NCBI RefSeq assembly: GCF_937891315.1
Contig: NZ_CALAGI010000102.1
Location: 1-24,561 of the forward strand
Length of the DNA stretch: 24,561 bases
Direction of reading: 5' to 3'
Source of the DNA: an uncultured Amaricoccus sp.
GTDB lineage: Bacteria > Pseudomonadota > Alphaproteobacteria > Rhodobacterales > Rhodobacteraceae
The translations under genes and the position numbers were made by a program. The number at the start of each line of letters is the position of its first letter. The stretch's first letter is position 1. The notes below the pieces were generated by a model. The model saw nothing but the letters and a program-made list of their open reading frames with translations. It was not told where the DNA came from and ran no database searches. This document shows, one piece after another, positions 1 to 7,348 of the stretch.

Positions 1-1220
1 CCGAGGGCCTCGGCGAGGTGCAGGAGATGATCGACATCTGCGACTTCGCCGTCGGCCTCTCCCGCCAGATCCACGGCCTGACCATCGCCACCGAGCGGTC
101 CGACCATCGCATGATGGAGACCTGGCATCCGCTCGGCGTGGTCGGGATCATCACCGCCTTCAACTTCCCGGTCGCGGTCTGGAGCTGGAACGCCGCGCTC
201 GCGCTGGTCTGCGGCGACAGCGTGATCTGGAAGCCGTCGGAGAAGACCACCCTCACCGCGCTGGCCACCGAGGCGATCTTCAACCGCGCCCTCGCCCGGT
301 TCAGGGCCGGGGGCGGCGCAGCGCCGGACGGCCTCGCGCAGGTCTTCCCCGGCACCCGCGCGGTCGGCGAGGCGCTGGTCGATCATCCGAAGGTGCCGCT
401 CGTCTCGGCGACCGGATCGACGGCGATGGGACGGGCGGTCGGGCCGCGGCTCGCCGCGCGCTTCGCTCGCGCCATTCTCGAACTCGGCGGCAACAACGCG
501 GCCATCGTCACCCCCACCGCCGACCTCGACCTGACGCTGCGCGGCGTCGCCTTCGCCGCGATGGGAACGGCGGGCCAGCGCTGCACCAGCCTGCGCCGAC
601 TGTTCGTGCATGAAAGCATCTATGACGCGCTCGTCGGCCGCCTTCGGAGCGCCTATGCTTCGGTCTCCGTCGGCGATCCGCTCCAGGGCAACCTCGTCGG
701 CCCGCTGATCGACAGGGCCGCCCATGACGCGATGCAGGCCGCGCTCGCGAGCGCGACGGCGGCCGGCGGATCGGTCTCGGGCGGCGAACGGCAAGACGTG
801 GGCAACGCCGACGCCTATTATGTCCGCCCCGCGCTCGTCGAGATGCCGAGGCAGGAAGGCACGGTCGAGGCCGAGACCTTCGCGCCGATCCTCTATGTCA
901 TGAAGTACCGCGACATCGAGGAGGCGCTGGCGCTGCACAACGCCGTGCCGCAGGGATTGTCCTCGTCGATCTTCACCAACGACCTGCGCGAGGCGGAGCT
1001 TTTCCTCTCCGCCCGCGGGTCGGACTGCGGCATCGCCAATGTCAACATCGGCCCGTCCGGCGCCGAGATCGGCGGGGCATTCGGCGGCGAGAAGGAAACC
1101 GGCGGCGGTCGCGAGTCCGGCTCGGACGCGTGGAAGGCCTACATGCGCCGGGCGACCAATACCATAAACTACGGCCTGACCCTGCCCCTCGCGCAGGGCG
1201 TGAAGTTCGATGTCGAGTAG
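1..1220 (+). CDS. amaB: ALDH7-family semialdehyde dehydrogenase (AmaB-like), 3' part
   Basis: The gene enters from upstream. The open frame is continuous from base 3 (EGLGEVQEM...), so about 405 C-terminal residues of a roughly 500-residue enzyme are visible. The family oxidises alpha-aminoadipate semialdehyde/piperideine-6-carboxylate in lysine catabolism, with NAD(P)+, in the cytoplasm. Visible signatures are the substrate/cofactor segment GVVGIITAFNFPVAVWSWN, the general-base region LELGGNNAAIV, and the catalytic cysteine in GTAGQRCTSLRRLFVHE (Cys codon 582-584). That cysteine context is distinctive for ALDH7 (antiquitin/AmaB) among aldehyde dehydrogenases. The late FGGEKETGGGRESGSDAWK segment is also typical of ALDH7. 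A convergent cupin gene follows, so nothing here shows an operon. The exact substrate is inferred from the subfamily; the N-terminal NAD-binding start is outside the window. Confidence 0.9.
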   Translation, partial: EGLGEVQEMIDICDFAVGLSRQIHGLTIATERSDHRMMETWHPLGVVGIITAFNFPVAVWSWNAALALVCGDSVIWKPSEKTTLTALATEAIFNRALARFRAGGGAAPDGLAQVFPGTRAVGEALVDHPKVPLVSATGSTAMGRAVGPRLAARFARAILELGGNNAAIVTPTADLDLTLRGVAFAAMGTAGQRCTSLRRLFVHESIYDALVGRLRSAYASVSVGDPLQGNLVGPLIDRAAHDAMQAALASATAAGGSVSGGERQDVGNADAYYVRPALVEMPRQEGTVEAETFAPILYVMKYRDIEEALALHNAVPQGLSSSIFTNDLREAELFLSARGSDCGIANVNIGPSGAEIGGAFGGEKETGGGRESGSDAWKAYMRRATNTINYGLTLPLAQGVKFDVE

Positions 1221-1229
1221 AGGTCAGGG

Positions 1230-1258
1230 CGGCGCAAGGAACGCGCCGAGCATCCTTC
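1230..1258 (+). terminator. Weak terminator-like hairpin after the ALDH gene
   Basis: A 6-bp inverted repeat, CGGCGC (1230-1235) and GCGCCG (1243-1248) with a 7-nt loop, lies 10 bases past the ALDH stop. It is followed by a pyrimidine-rich tail (ATCCTTCTTC) that runs into the stop codon of the convergent cupin gene. The stem is short and there is no clean T run, so this is a weak candidate. Confidence 0.35.
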
Positions 1259-1259
1259 T

Positions 1260-1748
1260 TCAGGCGAGCGGCGGCCCGATGATGTCGATGCCGTTCGCGG
1301 CGCAGGCTCGGGTGAGGGCGCCGATCATCGCGGCGTCGGGGACGACATGATCGGGCAGACCCTCGCCGGTGGCCGGGCGGGAGACCGAACGCACCATGGT
1401 CTCGAAGTCGGCCCCGCGGGTGACTGTCAGGCAATGGGCGCCTTCCGGGCTCACGACGCGGTAGTGATGCGCCACGCCCTTTGGCGCGAGCAGCGTCTCA
1501 CCCGGACCAGCCTCGAACTCGCGGACGCCGACGCGGAACCGCAGGCGTCCTTCGAGGATATGGAACAGCTCGTCCTCGGCGCGATGGATATGCAGGGGCG
1601 GCGAGTCGCCGTGCGGCATCCAGTGCTCGATCACGCTGAGGCCGTCCGCGCCGTCGATCGAGGCGACGCGGATCGCGACGCGGCTGTTGCCGAACCAGAG
1701 ATGCGGCGCTTCCGCGGTTCCGGCGGTGATCGTCGAGACAAAGGTCAT
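1260..1748 (-). CDS. Small single-domain cupin protein
   Basis: The product has 162 residues. The ATG at 1748 is chosen because AAGGAG precedes it by about 8 bases; an upstream in-frame start at 1802 has no such site and would add 18 residues. Cupin motif 1 is intact: H53-x-H55-x4-E60-x6-G67 within PLHIHRAEDELFHILEG. The motif 2 histidine is H94 in APKGVAHHYRV. The four ligands (H53, H55, E60, H94) predict a mononuclear metal site in a beta-barrel. Proteins of this type include dioxygenases, isomerases and quercetinase-like enzymes, and the sequence does not say which. No signal peptide is seen, so it is probably cytoplasmic. It is divergent from the flavin split-barrel pair at 1924 with a 175-bp shared upstream region, and could share its control. 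Confidence 0.85.
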   Translation of the reverse strand: MTFVSTITAGTAEAPHLWFGNSRVAIRVASIDGADGLSVIEHWMPHGDSPPLHIHRAEDELFHILEGRLRFRVGVREFEAGPGETLLAPKGVAHHYRVVSPEGAHCLTVTRGADFETMVRSVSRPATGEGLPDHVVPDAAMIGALTRACAANGIDIIGPPLA

Positions 1749-1848
1749 CGTTCTCGCTCCTTGATGCGAATGTTTCCTGAAAATTCGGGGGCGGACGCTC
1801 ATCGCGGTGTCCGACGAGAGACTGATAGTCCGACGACGGCGGCGGCGC

Positions 1849-1897
1849 TTCCTAATTGCTTCCTAACGCCGCGCGTGCATTCCTAAATCTTCCCTAA
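1849..1897. repeat. Four helically phased TTCCTAA-like direct repeats
   Basis: TTCCTAA occurs at 1849-1855, 1860-1866 and 1880-1886, and a variant TTCCCTAA at 1890-1897. Start-to-start spacings are 11, 20 and 10 bases, so all four lie on roughly one face of the helix. They are AT-rich islands in very GC-rich DNA, 27-75 bases upstream of the split-barrel gene at 1924 and about 100 bases upstream of the divergent cupin start. Direct repeats one or two turns apart are what OmpR-type winged-helix proteins usually bind. The gene at 2382 carries a candidate domain of that kind. A regulatory role is an inference. Confidence 0.5.
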
Positions 1898-1923
1898 AGG
1901 CAAAGGACTCGGACCGCGGTATC

Positions 1924-2385
1924 ATGGTGATCGCCCCCGATCTCGCCCGCTTCATCGCGGGACCGGTGCTGATGACGCTCGGCACCCGGGACGCCTCCAA
2001 CCGGCCAATGATCGCCCGTGGCAGCGGCGGCCGCGTGGCGAAGGATTCCGGTCGGGTGGAGGTCGCCGTCTCGGCGAGGCTTTGGCCCGAGACCATCGCC
2101 AATGTGCGTGACAACGGCATGTTCACGGTGACCTTCGTGGAACCGGCCACCTACCGCGCCTTCCAGCTCAAGGGCCGCGCCGTGGTCCGGGATCCGGACG
2201 CGACCGAAGTGGCGCGCGCCTGGGCCTTTGTCGCGGAGACGGAACGGCTGATGACCAATCTCGGTGTCCCGATTGACCTCACCCGCTACTGGCTGACGGC
2301 GCACGACGTCATGATCGTCTCGCTCGCGGTCGATCGGGCGTTCGAGCAGACCCCGGGGCCGCGCGCCGGTGTGGCGCTGGCATGA
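1924..2385 (+). CDS. Flavin split-barrel (PNPOx-like) family protein
   Basis: The product has 153 residues and is soluble, with no signal peptide. The N-terminal half (GPVLMTLGTRDASNRPMIARGSGGRV, then VEVAVSARLWPETIANVRDNGMFTVTFVEP) has the strand pattern of the pyridoxamine-phosphate-oxidase-like FMN-binding split barrel: a short hydrophobic strand, a 'T.D..G.P' turn, then a strand ending in a covered small-molecule pocket. Such proteins bind FMN, F420 or haem, or use the fold only for sensing. The ligand cannot be read here. The gene ends with ATGA at 2382-2385, overlapping the next start by four bases, so the two are translationally coupled and probably work together. The start has only a weak purine-rich site (AAAGG, about 15 bases upstream). 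Phased repeats lie directly upstream. Confidence 0.7.
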   Translation: MVIAPDLARFIAGPVLMTLGTRDASNRPMIARGSGGRVAKDSGRVEVAVSARLWPETIANVRDNGMFTVTFVEPATYRAFQLKGRAVVRDPDATEVARAWAFVAETERLMTNLGVPIDLTRYWLTAHDVMIVSLAVDRAFEQTPGPRAGVALA

Positions 2386-3710
2386 GCGCCCCCCGGCTCT
2401 CCGACCTGCGTGACTGTTTCGAGGGCGTGATCCCCTCGATCGTCGCCACCAGTTCCGAGGACGGAATGCCGAACGTCTCCTATCTCAGCCACGTGGAGCG
2501 CATCGACGATCGGCACGTCGCCTTGTCGAACCAGTTCTTCGGCAAGACCGCGGCCAACCTGCGGGCCAATCCGCGGGCCAGCGTGATGCTCGTCGATGGT
2601 ATCACCGGCCGGCAGTTCCGACTTGCCGTGACCTGGCTGCGCAACGAATGCGAGGGGCCGCTCTTCGAGGCGATGGCGGCGAGCCTGCGCGCCTCGAGCG
2701 CACAGGTGGGCATGGCCGAGATCATGCGGCTCGACAGCGTCGACATCTTCCGGGTCGAATCGATCGACGCGCTTCCCCATCCCGACGGACTCGCTCCGCC
2801 GCCCACGACGCCGGCCCGATCGGGCCTCGCCCAGGCGGCGGAGGCGGTCGCCCGCGTCGCGGCGGAGACCGAGACGGCGCGCATCGTCGAGGCCCTGCTC
2901 GAAGGCACGCGGGCGATGCTGCGCTGTCCGGGCGTGATCCTGTTCCAGCACGACCCGTCGCGCGGCGCGCTGGTGACGCTGGCCAGTCGCGGCTATCCCT
3001 TGTCGGGCGCCGGATCCGAGATCGCGATCGGCGAGGGGATCGCCGGCGCGGCGGCCGAGTCGCGGCGGGCGGTCCGCGTCAGCGACATGAGCCGCGTTCG
3101 CCGCTTCGGCGCCGCGATCCTCGGCGGAGCGGACGAGGACGCGACGCGGCGGATCGCGCTGCCCGGCCTGCCCGACGCCCAGAGCCAGCTCGCCGTGCCG
3201 ATGCTGGCGCAGGGCGGGCTCTACGGTGTGCTCTTCGCCGAGAGCCCGGAACGCCTCGCCTTTCGCGCCGATGACGCGGCGGCCCTCTCGATGGTGGCGA
3301 CCCACGCCGCCGCCCTGCTGCTCGGCGAGGCGCTGGCGGGCGAGGCGACCGCGCCCGCCGCGGCGCCGGTGCCGAGCGCCGCGACCACGACGTTCCGCGT
3401 CGTGCATCACGGATTCGATGACAGCGTCTTCATCGACAACGGTTATGTGATCCGCGGCGTGGCCGGTCGGCTGCTCGTCTATCTGCTGCGACGCCATCTC
3501 GCCGAGGGCCGGCTCGAATTTTCCAACCGCGAGATCCGGCTGGCGCCGGAGCTGAGACTGCCGGATTTCAAAGACAATCTCGAGACGCGGCTCCTGCTGC
3601 TGCGCCAGAGGCTCGAGGAGAAGGGCTGCCCGGTCCGGCTGGCGCGCGCCGGCCGCGGACTGGTTCGCCTCCATCTCGCCGGCGCCCCGGAAATCGAGCA
3701 GGCGGTCTGA
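2382..3710 (+). CDS. Split-barrel / GAF / putative winged-helix sensor-regulator
   Basis: The product has 442 residues and no membrane segment. Residues about 1-135 form a second PNPOx-like split barrel (IVATSSEDGMPNVSYLSHV, HVALSNQFFGKTAANLRANPRASVMLVD). Residues about 150-315 are a GAF domain, including GVILFQHDPSRGALVTLAS, GEGIAGAAAESRRAVRVSD and a closing helix after QLAVPMLAQGGLYGVLFAE. An Ala/Pro-rich linker (about 318-335) leads to a C-terminal domain (about 345-432) with FSNREIRLAPELRLPDFKDN, then LETRLLLLRQRLEEKG and a GRGLVRLHL ending. That pattern resembles an OmpR-type winged helix: recognition-helix region, then the wing hairpin. Sensing by flavin or redox state and DNA binding at the upstream repeats is an inference. 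The gene overlaps its upstream partner by ATGA. It ends inside a strong hairpin, so the pair is probably a two-gene operon. No enzyme output domain is seen. Confidence 0.65.
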   Translation: MSAPRLSDLRDCFEGVIPSIVATSSEDGMPNVSYLSHVERIDDRHVALSNQFFGKTAANLRANPRASVMLVDGITGRQFRLAVTWLRNECEGPLFEAMAASLRASSAQVGMAEIMRLDSVDIFRVESIDALPHPDGLAPPPTTPARSGLAQAAEAVARVAAETETARIVEALLEGTRAMLRCPGVILFQHDPSRGALVTLASRGYPLSGAGSEIAIGEGIAGAAAESRRAVRVSDMSRVRRFGAAILGGADEDATRRIALPGLPDAQSQLAVPMLAQGGLYGVLFAESPERLAFRADDAAALSMVATHAAALLLGEALAGEATAPAAAPVPSAATTTFRVVHHGFDDSVFIDNGYVIRGVAGRLLVYLLRRHLAEGRLEFSNREIRLAPELRLPDFKDNLETRLLLLRQRLEEKGCPVRLARAGRGLVRLHLAGAPEIEQAV

Positions 3711-3731
3711 GTCTGTCTGAAGACTCGGACC
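3704..3731 (+). terminator. Hairpin over the stop codon of the GAF-domain gene
   Basis: An 11-bp stem (3704-3714 with 3721-3731, one G-U wobble in RNA at 3708/3727) closes a 6-nt loop GTCTGA. The TGA stop (3708-3710) sits in the left arm. No T run follows, so it is a candidate Rho-type or mRNA 3'-end structure and not a classical intrinsic terminator. A second small stem (3748-3754 with 3763-3769) follows. Confidence 0.45.
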
Positions 3732-3864
3732 GACGCGGCGATGGAAATCCCGGCTCGCAATCGCCGGGAGAGCCGGAGACGGGCAAGCACACCGTCCCGA
3801 GCGCGAAGCGATCAGCCGCGACATCTTGCCCACCGACCGAGCCGGCGCCGCGGGACGCTTGCCC

Positions 3865-3893
3865 TTGAACGTGGCGCGGCGCCGGCGTAGCGA
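3865..3893 (+). promoter_or_regulatory. Possible promoter of the efe operon
   Basis: TTGAAC at 3865-3870 is a good -35 box, and exactly 17 bases separate it from TAGCGA at 3888-3893, a poor -10 box. It is about 95 bases upstream of the efeU ATG and just ahead of the leader hairpin. The -35 and spacing support it; the -10 is weak. Confidence 0.35.
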
Positions 3894-3902
3894 TGCGGAA
3901 TA

Positions 3903-3931
3903 CCGGAGTGATTCTATCAAGAACACTCCGG
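3903..3931 (+). promoter_or_regulatory. Strong inverted repeat in the efeU leader
   Basis: CCGGAGTG (3903-3910) pairs perfectly with CACTCCGG (3924-3931). Inside, TTCT (3912-3915) pairs with AGAA (3920-3923), leaving a tetraloop ATCA and one unpaired A at 3911. This gives a nearly continuous 12-bp stem 54 bases upstream of the efeU ATG. It could be a leader-RNA hairpin or a dyad operator for an iron-responsive repressor. It does not match the Fur-box consensus. Confidence 0.5.
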
Positions 3932-3985
3932 CGAGCCTCGGGGGGAAGCGCCGTCGAGCGGGAGGCGCGCGACAGGGATAGGAAT

Positions 3986-4819
3986 ATGCTGCCGGCATTT
4001 CTCATCATGCTCCGCGAGGGCATCGAAGCCGCGCTGATCGTCGGGATCATCGCCGGCTATCTCGCGCGGACCGGCCGGTCGGAATGGCTGCCAGCGATCT
4101 GGGTCGGCGCGCTGCTCGCCGTGGCGCTGTCGCTCTTCGTCGGCGCGGCGGTGATCGCCATCGGCGCGCAGTTTCCGCAGAGGACGCAGGAGCTGTTCGA
4201 AGCCGTCATCGGCACCGCCGCCGTCGTCATCCTGCTGTCGATGGTCTTCTGGATGCGCAAGGCCGCGCGCTCGATCCGGGCGACCATGGAGCACGGGATC
4301 GACCTCGCCCTCGCCGACAGCCGGGGGCCGACCTGGCCGCTGATCGGCATGAGTTTCTTCGCCGTCGCCCGCGAGGGGCTCGAGTCGGTGTTCTTCCTGC
4401 TCGCGCTCTTTCAGCAGAGCGCGGGCTGGGCGGCGCCGGTCGGCGCCCTGCTCGGGCTTGGGCTCGCGGTGGTGATCGGTTACGGCATCTATCGCGGTGG
4501 CGTGCGGCTGAACCTGCGCCGGTTCTTCCTCTGGACCGGGATCTTCATCATCTTCGTCGCCGCCGGCCTCGCCTCCTCGGTGCTGCGCAACCTGCACGAG
4601 GCGGGGATCTGGAACCATCTGCAACAACCGGTCTGGGATCTCAGCCGTGCGCTGCCGCTCTCGTCGGTGACGGGCACGGTGCTGAGCGGGTTGTTCGGCT
4701 ATCACGACACGCCGGTGCTCGGCGAGGTGCTGGTCTGGGCGCTGGTGGCCGGCGTCTCGCTCTGGTTCTTCCTGCGGCCGGCGCAGTCTTCGCCGCGGCC
4801 GGCGAACCAGGGAGCCTGA
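3986..4819 (+). CDS. efeU: Iron permease EfeU (FTR1 family)
   Basis: The product has 277 residues and is an inner-membrane protein with about seven hydrophobic segments. It is the channel component of the EfeUOB iron importer and is homologous to yeast Ftr1p. Both iron-site motifs are present: REGIE at residues 10-14 in the first helix, and REGLE at residues 129-133 in the fourth. The ATG at 3986 is chosen because it is preceded by AGGGATAGGA and puts MLPAFLIMLREGIEAAL at the N-terminus as in the family. An in-frame ATG at 3893 would prepend 31 polar, Arg-rich residues and overlap the leader hairpin. The next gene, efeO, starts 3 bases after the stop, so the two form an operon. Iron-responsive control is expected from the family, but no Fur box is recognisable. 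Confidence 0.95.
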   Translation: MLPAFLIMLREGIEAALIVGIIAGYLARTGRSEWLPAIWVGALLAVALSLFVGAAVIAIGAQFPQRTQELFEAVIGTAAVVILLSMVFWMRKAARSIRATMEHGIDLALADSRGPTWPLIGMSFFAVAREGLESVFFLLALFQQSAGWAAPVGALLGLGLAVVIGYGIYRGGVRLNLRRFFLWTGIFIIFVAAGLASSVLRNLHEAGIWNHLQQPVWDLSRALPLSSVTGTVLSGLFGYHDTPVLGEVLVWALVAGVSLWFFLRPAQSSPRPANQGA

Positions 4820-4822
4820 GCC

Positions 4823-5992
4823 ATGCCGTCCCAACGCCCGATGTCCTCCACCGTCACCCGCGCCGCGCTGATCGGATCGGGGTTGCTCGCGCTGCTCGGG
4901 CTCGCCGCCTTCTGGTACGCCGCCCGCGCCGGCGCGCCCGCGCCGACCGAGGGCGAGATCGCCGTCACCATCACCGGTACGAACTGCGAGCCGGCGACGC
5001 TGACCGTACCCGCCGGCAAATCCACCTTCCGCGTCCACAACGCCTCGGACCGGACGCTGGAATGGGAGATCCTCGACGGCGTGATGGTGCTGGCCGAGCG
5101 CGAGAACATCACGCCCGGCCTCAATGCCACCCTGACCGAGCGGCTGCGGCCCGGCACCTATGACATCACCTGCGGCCTGCTGTCCAACCCGCGCGGCAAG
5201 CTGACCGTGGTCGCCACCGCCGAATCCGAGGCGGCGAAGGCCCAGCCGGAGACCCGCGCCTTCATCGGCCCGCTGTCGGAATACCGCGTCTATCTGGCGC
5301 GCCGCGCCTCCGAACTCGTGGAGGCGACCGAGACCCTGTCCGAGCGCGTCGTCGCCGGCGATCTCGACGGCGCGCGCGAGGCCTGGCTCGCCGCGCGCGA
5401 GCCCTGGCGACGGATGGCGCCGGTCGCGGGACGGGTCGCGGACCTCGCCAACGGCATGGACCCGCTCGCTGACTATCTGACGGAGCGCGAGGCGGATCCG
5501 GGCTTCGTCGGCTTTCACCGCGTCGAATACGGGCTCTGGACCAAGGGAACGACCGAGGATCTGGCGCCCAGCGCCGCCCGGCTCGCCACCGACGCCGGCC
5601 TGCTGAAGGACCGGCTGAAATCGCTCGATGTCGCGCCGGCCGATCTCGCCGGCAACGCCGCCGCGCTCGCCACCCACGTCGCCGACCAGGCGTCGACCTC
5701 GCAGACGCCCTACAGCGGCGCCGACCTCGCGGAATTCTCGGCCGATCTCGATGGCATCGAGAAATCCGCGCTCCTCGTCGATCCACTGGTCGCCGCGGCG
5801 GACCCCGCCGTCTCGGCCGCGCTCCACACCGCGCTCGACAACGCGCGGGCGACGCTCGACGGGTTCCGGCGGGACGGCGGCTTCCCGCCCTATGGCGAGG
5901 TCGACGCGGCCGGCCGGGCGCGGATCGCCGCCGCCTTTACCGCCGTCGCCGCCGCGGCGGATGCCCTCAACCCTTCGATCGGCCTAGACTGA
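4823..5992 (+). CDS. efeO: EfeO: cupredoxin + imelysin (M75) iron-binding protein
   Basis: The product has 389 residues and is exported and probably tethered. An N-terminal hydrophobic segment (RAALIGSGLLALLGLAAFWY, about residues 14-33) is followed by an EfeO-type cupredoxin domain (about 48-133) with Cys in GTNCEPATLTV and in YDITCGLL. An Ala-rich linker leads to the M75/imelysin domain (about 148-385). The HxxE metal motif is H232-R-V-E235 in GFHRVEYGLW. The protein binds iron in the periplasm and passes it to EfeU, with EfeB acting on haem or oxidising iron. The start is 3 bases after efeU with GGGAG upstream. The stop overlaps the efeB start by one base (TGATG at 5990-5994). The length fits two-domain EfeO (about 375-390). 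It shares the M75 module with efeM downstream. Confidence 0.93.
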   Translation: MPSQRPMSSTVTRAALIGSGLLALLGLAAFWYAARAGAPAPTEGEIAVTITGTNCEPATLTVPAGKSTFRVHNASDRTLEWEILDGVMVLAERENITPGLNATLTERLRPGTYDITCGLLSNPRGKLTVVATAESEAAKAQPETRAFIGPLSEYRVYLARRASELVEATETLSERVVAGDLDGAREAWLAAREPWRRMAPVAGRVADLANGMDPLADYLTEREADPGFVGFHRVEYGLWTKGTTEDLAPSAARLATDAGLLKDRLKSLDVAPADLAGNAAALATHVADQASTSQTPYSGADLAEFSADLDGIEKSALLVDPLVAAADPAVSAALHTALDNARATLDGFRRDGGFPPYGEVDAAGRARIAAAFTAVAAAADALNPSIGLD

Positions 5993-7323
5993 TGACGGAC
6001 GACGCCCTGCCGACCACCCGCCGCGGCTTGCTGCTCACCGGGGGCGCCCTCGCCGCGATCCCGGCCGTCGCCCGCGCGGCGACGGACCACGGCGCCGAGA
6101 ACGTCGCCGAGGCGCCGGTCGCCGACAGCGCGGGCGCCGAGGAGCGGGTCTCACCCTTCGGGTCGCGGCAGGCGGGCATCCTTACGCCGCGCCCGGCGAA
6201 CGGCCTCGTCGCCGCCTTCCATGTCGTGGCCGACGATCCGGCGGCGCTCGAGCGGATGCTGCGCCGTTTGACCGAGCGGATGGTCTTCCTGACCCGGGGC
6301 GGGCCGGTGCCCGACAGCGATCCGAAGCTGCCGCCGCCCGACAGCGGCATCCTCGGCCCGGTCGTGCGGCCCGACGCGCTGACCATCACCGTCGGGTTCG
6401 GCGCCTCGCTGTTCGACGACCGCCCCTGGCTCGCGCCCCTGAAGCCGCGGGTGCTCTCGCGGATGACGAAATTCCGCAACGACGCGCTCGATGCCGACCT
6501 CTGCCACGGCGACCTCGTTCTGCAGTTCTGCGCCCATACCCAGGACACCGTGGTCCATGCGCTGCGCGACATCCTGAAGAACCTCCCGGACCAGCTGGTG
6601 CTGAAATGGGCCCAGACCGGCAATGTGCCGGTAATCCCGCGCCAATCGGACGCCGCGCCCGAGAGCGCGCGCAACCTGCTCGGCTTTCGCGACGGCTCGG
6701 CCAATCCCGACAGTTCCGACGCCGCCCTGATGGACCGCGTCGTCTGGGTCGGTCCCGACAATGCCGAGCCCGACTGGGCGACCGGCGGCAGCTACATGGC
6801 GGTGCGGATCATCCGCAACCTCGTCGAACGCTGGGACCGGGCGCCGCTCGGCGAGCAGGAACGCTTCATCGGCCGCGTCAAGATGAGCGGCGCGCCGCTC
6901 GACCGGCCGAACGGCACCGAGGACATGGTTCCCGACTTCGCCGCCGACCCGGATGGCGCCATAACGCCGCTCGACGCCCATATCCGCCTCGCCAATCCGC
7001 GCACGCCGGAAACCGAAAGCAGCCTGATGCTGCGACGGCCGTTCAACTACGTGAACGGCGTGCTGAAGAACGGCCAGCTCGATCAGGGGCTGCTCTTCAT
7101 CGCCTGGCAAGCCGATCTCGAGCGCGCCTTCGTCACTGTCCAGCACCGCCTGACCGGCGAGCCGCTGGAGGAATATCTGAAGCCGGTCGGCGGAGGCTAT
7201 TTCTACGCCCCGCCCGGCTTCGCGGACGACCGGGACTATCTCGGCCGAACGCTCATCGCCGCCATCACCCCGACCAGCCAGTCCAGCAGCCAGTCGCCTC
7301 AACCCGTCCTGGCCCCGAAATGA
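5992..7323 (+). CDS. efeB: EfeB: Tat-exported Dyp-type peroxidase / deferrochelatase
   Basis: The product has 443 residues. A twin-arginine signal (TTRRGLLLTGGALAAIPAVARA, from about residue 7) predicts folded, haem-loaded export to the periplasm. The DyP signature GxxDG is at 231-235 (GFRDG, distal Asp D234), in the characteristic NLLGFRDGSANPD context. The proximal haem ligand is H330 in DAHIRLANPR. A C-terminal GLLFIAWQADLERAFVTVQ segment is also typical. In E. coli the protein has peroxidase activity and has been reported to extract iron from haem; in operons like this one it supplies or oxidises iron for EfeO/EfeU. The ATG overlaps the efeO stop by one base, so translation is coupled. 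The length matches the family (about 420-445). The N-terminus before the first domain is slightly long and rich in Ala and Glu. Confidence 0.95.
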   Translation: MTDDALPTTRRGLLLTGGALAAIPAVARAATDHGAENVAEAPVADSAGAEERVSPFGSRQAGILTPRPANGLVAAFHVVADDPAALERMLRRLTERMVFLTRGGPVPDSDPKLPPPDSGILGPVVRPDALTITVGFGASLFDDRPWLAPLKPRVLSRMTKFRNDALDADLCHGDLVLQFCAHTQDTVVHALRDILKNLPDQLVLKWAQTGNVPVIPRQSDAAPESARNLLGFRDGSANPDSSDAALMDRVVWVGPDNAEPDWATGGSYMAVRIIRNLVERWDRAPLGEQERFIGRVKMSGAPLDRPNGTEDMVPDFAADPDGAITPLDAHIRLANPRTPETESSLMLRRPFNYVNGVLKNGQLDQGLLFIAWQADLERAFVTVQHRLTGEPLEEYLKPVGGGYFYAPPGFADDRDYLGRTLIAAITPTSQSSSQSPQPVLAPK

Positions 7324-7348
7324 TGGGCCATCATCGAGGATTGCACCC

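Noticed and set aside
3903..3931. Fur box or Irr/RirA site in the efe leader
   Set aside because: The dyad does not match the Fur consensus or the alphaproteobacterial iron-operator patterns I know; it is reported as an unassigned dyad.
2286..3998. 570-codon minus-strand open frame opposite the GAF-domain gene
   Set aside because: Shadow frame with biased composition; the plus-strand gene has recognisable domains and coupling to its neighbour.
3917..5827. 636-codon minus-strand open frame opposite efeU-efeO
   Set aside because: Low-complexity Arg/Gly/Glu sequence with no ribosome site; the plus-strand genes have unmistakable motifs.
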